A stretch of DNA of 18,839 bases. It comes from JBGTCY01 sp041748615 (GTDB lineage: Bacteria; Bacteroidota; Bacteroidia; Chitinophagales; CAIOSU01). The DNA is taken from NCBI GenBank assembly GCA_041748615.1, contig JBGTCY010000255.1:1-18839 (forward strand). The letters run 5' to 3'. Positions within the stretch are counted from its first letter, which is position 1; the number at the start of each line of letters is the position of its first letter. Shown here piece after piece: positions 14,542 through 18,839 of the stretch. The notes under the pieces were generated by a model. The model worked only from the letters and a program-made list of their open reading frames with translations, was not told the origin of the DNA and did no database searches. Both the position numbers and the translations under genes were made by a program.

Positions 14542-15459
14542 ATGAACTGGAAATTAAAAACCGTCCTGCTTTTTTCTAATCTGCGCAAACCAATTGACCC
14601 GCGTGAGGATGCAAATATCTCTGCGATGCGCAGGGAGGCGAACAGAGCGGTAAAACTCGGCTCGTTTTTATATGATAAAAAAATCAACCTGTTTTCGGTA
14701 ACGAATCTAATTGCCGAAAACATTCCGGTCAGGATTTATAAAAACAACGATTCTGCAAATCAACCTGTCCTGATTTATTTTCATGGCGGTGGCTTTGTGT
14801 TGTATGACCTGAATTCTCATGATAATGTTTGCAGGCGGCTTTGCAAAATGAATGATTGCATCGTAGTTTCGGTTGATTACCGCCTTGCACCCGAGTATCC
14901 GTTTCCGGCAGCACATGAAGATGCGTTTACCGTTATTCGCTGGGTGCAGTCAAACATTAAAAACGAAGGCGGGAATCCGGAAAAAATAATTCTTGCCGGT
15001 GACAGCGCGGGAGGAAATCTCGCTGCCTGCATGGCGCACAAATGTAAACGGGAAAATATTCCCGTGCTCGCGCAAATACTGATATATCCCTGGATTGATG
15101 GAAAACTTTCAAACCCGTCAATAGATAGAAACGGGAATGGATATTTATTGCAGAAGGAAACAATGTTTTGGTTTCAACGGCAATACACTCCGCGCAAAGA
15201 AGACCATTGCAATCCTTTGGTATCACCTATTTATGAAAATGATTTTTCTAATCTTCCTCCTGCTTTTATCCTCACGGCTGAATTCGACCCGCTATTGGAT
15301 GATGGATTTTTTTATTATCAGAAATTGAAAGAAAACAGCAATCAGGCGGAGTATAAAGAGTACCAACAACTGATTCATGGATTTTTTAATTTACCGTTCG
15401 TTTCAAAAGAAGCGATGCAGGCTTACAGGGATATCAAAATCTTTTTAGAAAAAGTGTGA
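14542..15459 (+). CDS. Alpha/beta hydrolase, hormone-sensitive-lipase type
   Basis: A 305-residue, probably cytoplasmic esterase/lipase. It carries the HSL-family set: the oxyanion motif HGGG at 81-84, the nucleophile elbow GDSAGG at 153-158 (S155), the acid D249 in AEFDPLLDDG, and H279 in LIHGFF. The conserved DYRLAPEYPFPAA (112-124) and YPWIDG are also present. The catalytic triad is therefore complete, and the length is normal for the family. No signal peptide is visible; the N-terminus MNWKLKTVLLFSNLRKP is basic with a short hydrophobic run. The natural substrate cannot be told. It stands alone between two repeat-containing gaps. Confidence 0.93.
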   Translation: MNWKLKTVLLFSNLRKPIDPREDANISAMRREANRAVKLGSFLYDKKINLFSVTNLIAENIPVRIYKNNDSANQPVLIYFHGGGFVLYDLNSHDNVCRRLCKMNDCIVVSVDYRLAPEYPFPAAHEDAFTVIRWVQSNIKNEGGNPEKIILAGDSAGGNLAACMAHKCKRENIPVLAQILIYPWIDGKLSNPSIDRNGNGYLLQKETMFWFQRQYTPRKEDHCNPLVSPIYENDFSNLPPAFILTAEFDPLLDDGFFYYQKLKENSNQAEYKEYQQLIHGFFNLPFVSKEAMQAYRDIKIFLEKV

Positions 15460-15504
15460 ATCGGGATTCCACATAATAACACCCCTCGTTCCTTTCCGGA
15501 GCAT

Positions 15505-15633
15505 GCCTCATCCTGCCCTTCTCCGATGGGAGAAGGTGTCCGAACTGTTTTCTTTTCCCCGACAAAAAATGACTGTTTTTCCTGTTGAATCGTAGATAGT
15601 TCGGACTCCGGACTCCTTCGGAGGGGTGAGGCA
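15505..15633. repeat. MITE-like composite inverted-repeat element
   Basis: The element begins GCCTCATCC and ends GGGGTGAGGC, an imperfect terminal inverted repeat. Nested inside are GTCCGAACT (15538-15546) and AGTTCGGAC (15599-15607), perfect complements. Each end also carries its own hairpin: CCTTCTCC-GATG-GGAGAAGG (15517-15536) and CTCC-TTC-GGAG (15614-15624). It is 129 bases long with no coding capacity. The right end is related to the repeat at 1261-1291. It fills most of the gap between the hydrolase and helicase genes; frames of 60-70 codons across it are accidental. Confidence 0.7.
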
Positions 15634-15670
15634 TTCAATTTCTTTTTTAAACTTCTTCCCCGCAGTTCCT

Positions 15671-15678
15671 TATTTTTA
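15671..15678 (+). promoter_or_regulatory. Possible -7 box of the helicase gene
   Basis: TATTTTTA lies 5 bases before the ATG at 15684, the same arrangement as before the permease, orphan and icmF genes. No -33 TTTG is visible. Confidence 0.3.
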
Positions 15679-15683
15679 TACCG

Positions 15684-17870
15684 ATGGAAAACTCAGAACT
15701 TGAACTTGCCGAACAATACGCCCTTCATACCGGAAGAAATATGTTCCTGACCGGAAAAGCAGGAACAGGAAAAACCACCTTGCTGAAAAAGATTGCCGAA
15801 AAAACCACCAAGAATTTTATCATCGTTGCGCCAACGGGAGTTGCCGCCATCAACGCGGGTGGCGTCACGATTCATTCAATGTTCAATCTGCCGTTGACAT
15901 CGTTTATCCCGACCAGCGATTTTGTGGATATGAATATAGTGACCAACCGCAGGGTGCTTCATGGTCATTTGCGTTTCAGAAAAGAAAAAGTGGCGGTGCT
16001 CCGCGAAATGGAAATGCTGATTATAGATGAAGCCAGTATGGTGCGCTGCGATATTTTAGACGCGATAGATTTTGTGTTGAGAACTGTCAGGCGCAATCAA
16101 CAACCTTTTGGCGGAGTGCAGGTGATGCTGATAGGTGACTTACACCAGTTGCCTCCCGTAGTTAAAAATCCCGAATGGGAAATACTACAACACTACTATC
16201 GCTCGCCCTTCTTTTTTGAAGCGCTTGCCTGGAAAGAATTGGACGCGGTGGAAATTGAATTGAAAACAATTTTCCGGCAGCGCGATGAAAAATTTCTTCA
16301 TCTCCTCAATAACATCCGGCATCAGGAAATGGATGAAGATGATTTTGAAGAACTGAAAAAACGATACAACCCGCTTTTCAAACCGACTGAAGAAGGCTAC
16401 ATCCTGCTAACCACGCACAATCGGAAAGCGGATAGCATCAATGAAATGGAGTTGAGAAAACTGCCCGGAAGGCATCATTTATTTGAAGCGGAGATCACCG
16501 GGGATTTCCCTGAAAATATGTATCCCTGCGAAAGGGTCTTGAATCTGAAGGAAGGCGCGCAGGTGATGTTTATCCGGAATGATGCCGAAGGCGGACGTTA
16601 CTACAACGGCAGAATTGCCACTATTAAAAAAATTGACGATGAAGACATTACGGTCACTTTTAATGACAATCATGAAGATTACGTCTTACGGTTAGAAATT
16701 TGGGAAAATATTCATTACAGCGTTAAACCCGGCAGTGAAAAAGTTGAAAAAAAAGAACTCGGTTCGTTCAGCCAGTTTCCAATCCGGTTAGCGTGGGCGG
16801 TCACGATTCACAAGAGCCAGGGATTGACTTTCGATAAAGTAATTATTGATGCCGGACAATCATTCGCTGCCGGACAAGTGTATGTGGCGCTGAGTCGCTG
16901 CAGAACTCTTGAAGGAATTGTTTTGCACTCGTTGATTTATCCGCAGGTGATTTATGGCGATGAAAAAATTCTGGAATTTACGGCTTCGCATCATCGCAAA
17001 AGCGAGTTGCAGAATATGCTCGGAGCAGCAAAAATTGATTTCACCAGGGAACGCCTGAAGCGAGTATTCAACTTTGAAAAATTCCGCGATCAGTTGGCGG
17101 CATGGCGGGAACTTATTATTGAAAAAGAAATTCCTTCACAGGAAAAAGCGTTGGAAACTTGTGACAGCACCATCGCTCAAACGGAAATGCTGAATATTAC
17201 TTCCAAAAAATTTCAACCTGAATTAGACCGGCTGCTTTCCGAAATTTCTGATGATGCGAATAAAATTACAATGCTGAAAGAGCGGTGCGGAAAAGCGATT
17301 GCCTATTTTACCGAAAACATTTTCAATCAAATCATTACTCCGCTTCACGAACACATCCGCGATTTTGCATTTAAAAGTCGTGTGAAACGCTACGTGCAAT
17401 TCGCGCAGTCGCTGGAAGATTATTTCTGGAATAAAATGCATCAACTCTACGAAGCCGGCTTTTTAAATGAGCCGCTCTACTCTGGAGAAAAACGATTTAC
17501 AAAAGAATCCTTCAAGACGATTGACACGGCAAATACCTCAAAAAAGAAAGAAAAGGGCGCTACGTACAAAGACACGCTCACCCTCTATAAACAGGGAATG
17601 AAATTAGATGAAATCGCGGCTGTCAGAAGCCTGACCTTGTCCACGATTAAAGGACATATCGCCAAATGGATACAAACGGGAGAAATAGATATTCACGAAG
17701 TGTTGCCGGAAAATATCATTCAACGAATCGAAAAATATCTTGAAAATAATCAGCCCGAAAGTTTTTCAGCAATAAAAAGTCACTTTGGCGATACCGTTGA
17801 TTACAGCGACATCCGGATGGTGATAAATCACCGGGCAAAAATGCAGGGAGAGAAAAAAGAGGCGGATTGA
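15684..17870 (+). CDS. PIF1/RecD-like superfamily 1 helicase with C-terminal helix-turn-helix
   Basis: A 728-residue ATP-dependent DNA helicase. N-terminal motor motifs are all present: Walker A GKAGTGKTT (24-32), APTGVAA (49-55), Walker B LIIDEAS (112-118), GDLHQLPPV (151-159), then VTIHKSQG (373-380) and YVALSRCR (400-407). This set and order are those of the PIF1/RecD2 group. The region from about 430 to 610 is helical with no clear enzyme motif. Residues about 628-667 (YKDTLTLYKQGMKLDEIAAV then LTLSTIKGHIAKWI) form a helix-turn-helix of the kind found at the C-terminus of Bacteroidota helicases and RecQ-like proteins. A final helical domain follows. It probably acts in replication-fork or repair processing; the exact role is unknown. 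It is a single gene, with a large hairpin 9 bases after its stop. Confidence 0.92.
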   Translation: MENSELELAEQYALHTGRNMFLTGKAGTGKTTLLKKIAEKTTKNFIIVAPTGVAAINAGGVTIHSMFNLPLTSFIPTSDFVDMNIVTNRRVLHGHLRFRKEKVAVLREMEMLIIDEASMVRCDILDAIDFVLRTVRRNQQPFGGVQVMLIGDLHQLPPVVKNPEWEILQHYYRSPFFFEALAWKELDAVEIELKTIFRQRDEKFLHLLNNIRHQEMDEDDFEELKKRYNPLFKPTEEGYILLTTHNRKADSINEMELRKLPGRHHLFEAEITGDFPENMYPCERVLNLKEGAQVMFIRNDAEGGRYYNGRIATIKKIDDEDITVTFNDNHEDYVLRLEIWENIHYSVKPGSEKVEKKELGSFSQFPIRLAWAVTIHKSQGLTFDKVIIDAGQSFAAGQVYVALSRCRTLEGIVLHSLIYPQVIYGDEKILEFTASHHRKSELQNMLGAAKIDFTRERLKRVFNFEKFRDQLAAWRELIIEKEIPSQEKALETCDSTIAQTEMLNITSKKFQPELDRLLSEISDDANKITMLKERCGKAIAYFTENIFNQIITPLHEHIRDFAFKSRVKRYVQFAQSLEDYFWNKMHQLYEAGFLNEPLYSGEKRFTKESFKTIDTANTSKKKEKGATYKDTLTLYKQGMKLDEIAAVRSLTLSTIKGHIAKWIQTGEIDIHEVLPENIIQRIEKYLENNQPESFSAIKSHFGDTVDYSDIRMVINHRAKMQGEKKEAD

Positions 17871-18188
17871 AAATGAAGAACTTCAGTTTGGATTCCAAAC
17901 ATAGTGAAGTTGTCAAAATAATATCCGCAATTTGAAGCCTGCATTAGCAGATATTAGGCATTAGATATTAGTTGCATTGAGGAAGTTATTTTGGAAACGT
18001 GCCATAGAAAGAGGTTGCTACAAAAAATAATAACTCCACAAACTATCTTGTAGTTGCCTGTTGACCGAGAGAATAGTTCGCATTTAAAAAAAATCGAAGC
18101 GCCAGACTTTAAAACAATCAAGGTTGAATTTTTAATTTTTTGTTAACTATGAACTCACCAACTATCCGTCCAATTAAAACCGATTTGT
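17871..18188. other. Intergenic gap between helicase and porin
   Basis: About 320 A/T-rich bases. They hold the hairpin at 17879-17911, a short imperfect tandem repeat (GCATTAGCAGATATTAG at 17941-17957, then GCATTAGATATTAG), and a TAATTTTTTG stretch shortly before an ATG at 18149. That ATG opens a 32-codon frame overlapping the porin start; it is discussed under the porin. Confidence 0.55.
17879..17911 (+). terminator. Strong hairpin after the helicase gene
   Basis: AACTTCA-GTTTGG (17879-17891) pairs with CCAAAC (17895-17900) and TGAAGTT (17905-17911), broken only by a 4-base bulge. It lies 9 bases after the helicase stop, but no T run follows, so it may protect or end the transcript in another way than an intrinsic terminator. 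Confidence 0.4.
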
Positions 18189-18839
18189 TTGCCGCCCATT
18201 TTACGACTCCTTGCTTTTTGCTCATTGTTCAGTTTCCTGTGGTTTGATTCGTTTTCACAAGCAGGAAGCACTGACACGATTATCCGGCTTTCCAAATCGA
18301 ACCTCACCTACTCTACCGGATTGGACAGCCAGACAGAATCATTTGCCGGAGAACCTTATCGCATTGATACCGGACTGGCAACCATGCATTATTATGACCC
18401 GGTTGACCGTGTAAATTTTTCCTTACGCAACACCGGAATTTTGGGAAGCGCTCATTTCCCGCTGGTTTGCTGTCCGGAACAACCATTTGGCTTTCAACTC
18501 GGATTTCGTCAATACGATTTGTACCGTTTTTCAAAAAGCAATTTGAATTTTTACAATAACACCAGACCATTTACCCATCTGAATTTTCTCATCGGACAGA
18601 GCCGCGAACAGGTATTTGAGGTGACGCACAGTCAGAACATTCGCAAGAAATTCAATTTCGGATTTCATTACATGCGCTTTGCCACACAGGGTGATTATCA
18701 AAATCAGCGCACCAGGCATAATGATATCGCTTTCACCACCCGATTCAATTCTCATAAACGCTATCAGTTGAAAACTATGCTGATTTTCAACAATGTAAGA
18801 GCGGAAGAAAATGGAGGCACGAGACAAACAAATATTTTC
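18189..18839 (+). CDS. Putative porin, N-terminal part (runs off the right edge)
   Basis: The frame is open for 217 codons to the window end. From a TTG at 18189-18191 it reads MPPILRLLAFCSLFSFLWF and then DSFSQA, a good signal peptide, followed by a mature start (GSTDTIIRLSKSNLTYSTGL). Repeated beta-strand patterns follow with aromatic ends (DTGLATMHYYDPVDRVNF, FGFQLGFRQYDLYRF, FNFGFHYMRFATQGDYQNQR). This resembles the 'putative porin' proteins of Bacteroidota, large outer-membrane barrels. No ATG exists in this frame before 18382, which is inside the mature protein. The start is therefore either the TTG, or the gene has a one-base frameshift joining it to the ATG frame at 18149 (MNSPTIRPIKTDLFAAHF). 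The start is uncertain; the coding frame is not. Confidence 0.8.
   Translation, partial: MPPILRLLAFCSLFSFLWFDSFSQAGSTDTIIRLSKSNLTYSTGLDSQTESFAGEPYRIDTGLATMHYYDPVDRVNFSLRNTGILGSAHFPLVCCPEQPFGFQLGFRQYDLYRFSKSNLNFYNNTRPFTHLNFLIGQSREQVFEVTHSQNIRKKFNFGFHYMRFATQGDYQNQRTRHNDIAFTTRFNSHKRYQLKTMLIFNNVRAEENGGTRQTNIF

Noticed and set aside
15423..15638. Minus-strand frames of 66-71 codons between hydrolase and helicase
   Set aside because: They cover the inverted-repeat element and the hydrolase end, and read as repeat-derived translation.

Overview
The window looks like a piece of a Bacteroidota chromosome, most likely a free-living or environmental, metagenome-type member of the phylum. The evidence is a secreted M28 peptidase ending in a type IX secretion (T9SS) sorting domain, an IPExxxDY-family protein next to pyruvate kinase, a DUF5723-like barrel protein, a putative porin, a PKD/FISUMP lipoprotein, and promoter-like boxes of the TAnnTTTG type with almost no Shine-Dalgarno sites. 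Both edges cut genes: pyruvate kinase on the left, a putative porin on the right. No tRNA, rRNA, CRISPR array, transposase or integrase was recognised.

Layout. 1-1130 (minus): the start of pyruvate kinase and the IPExxxDY gene upstream of it. 1420-3506 (plus): an SLC13-type anion permease with two RCK_C domains, then a 66-residue orphan. 3507-5339 (minus): the T9SS-secreted M28 metallopeptidase. 5419-8790 (plus): a complete fused isobutyryl-CoA mutase, IcmF. 8791-12530 is an accessory, decaying block. 12753-14132: a DUF5723-like outer-membrane protein. 14542-15459: an HSL-type alpha/beta hydrolase. 15684-17870: a PIF1/RecD-like helicase with a C-terminal helix-turn-helix. 18189-end: the N-terminal part of a porin.

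The most unusual part is the accessory block after icmF. It contains three further partial copies of the icmF 3' end (8812-8850, 10427-10493, 11312-11455). These copies punctuate small cargo modules: a 5'-truncated HepT-like HEPN gene; a lipoprotein with two nearly identical PKD domains broken by one missing base; a DUF4258/DUF2283 pair ending in a terminator-like hairpin; and a chain of overlapping toxin-antitoxin remnants (a tiny ORF, a 50-residue ORF, the N-terminus of a PIN protein, UPF0175, and a DUF3368 PIN toxin with an internal stop). The layout suggests repeated insertion or duplication at the icmF 3' end, followed by decay. No recombinase is visible to explain it.

Outside that block the genes are mostly single units, several with a TAnnTTT(A/C/G) box only 4-7 bases before the ATG, which suggests nearly leaderless messages. 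The intergenic gaps hold palindromic repeats: a GTCATTGCGAG-type inverted repeat at 14387-14485 and CTCC-UUCG-GAG/TGAGGC-type elements at 1261-1291 and 15505-15633.
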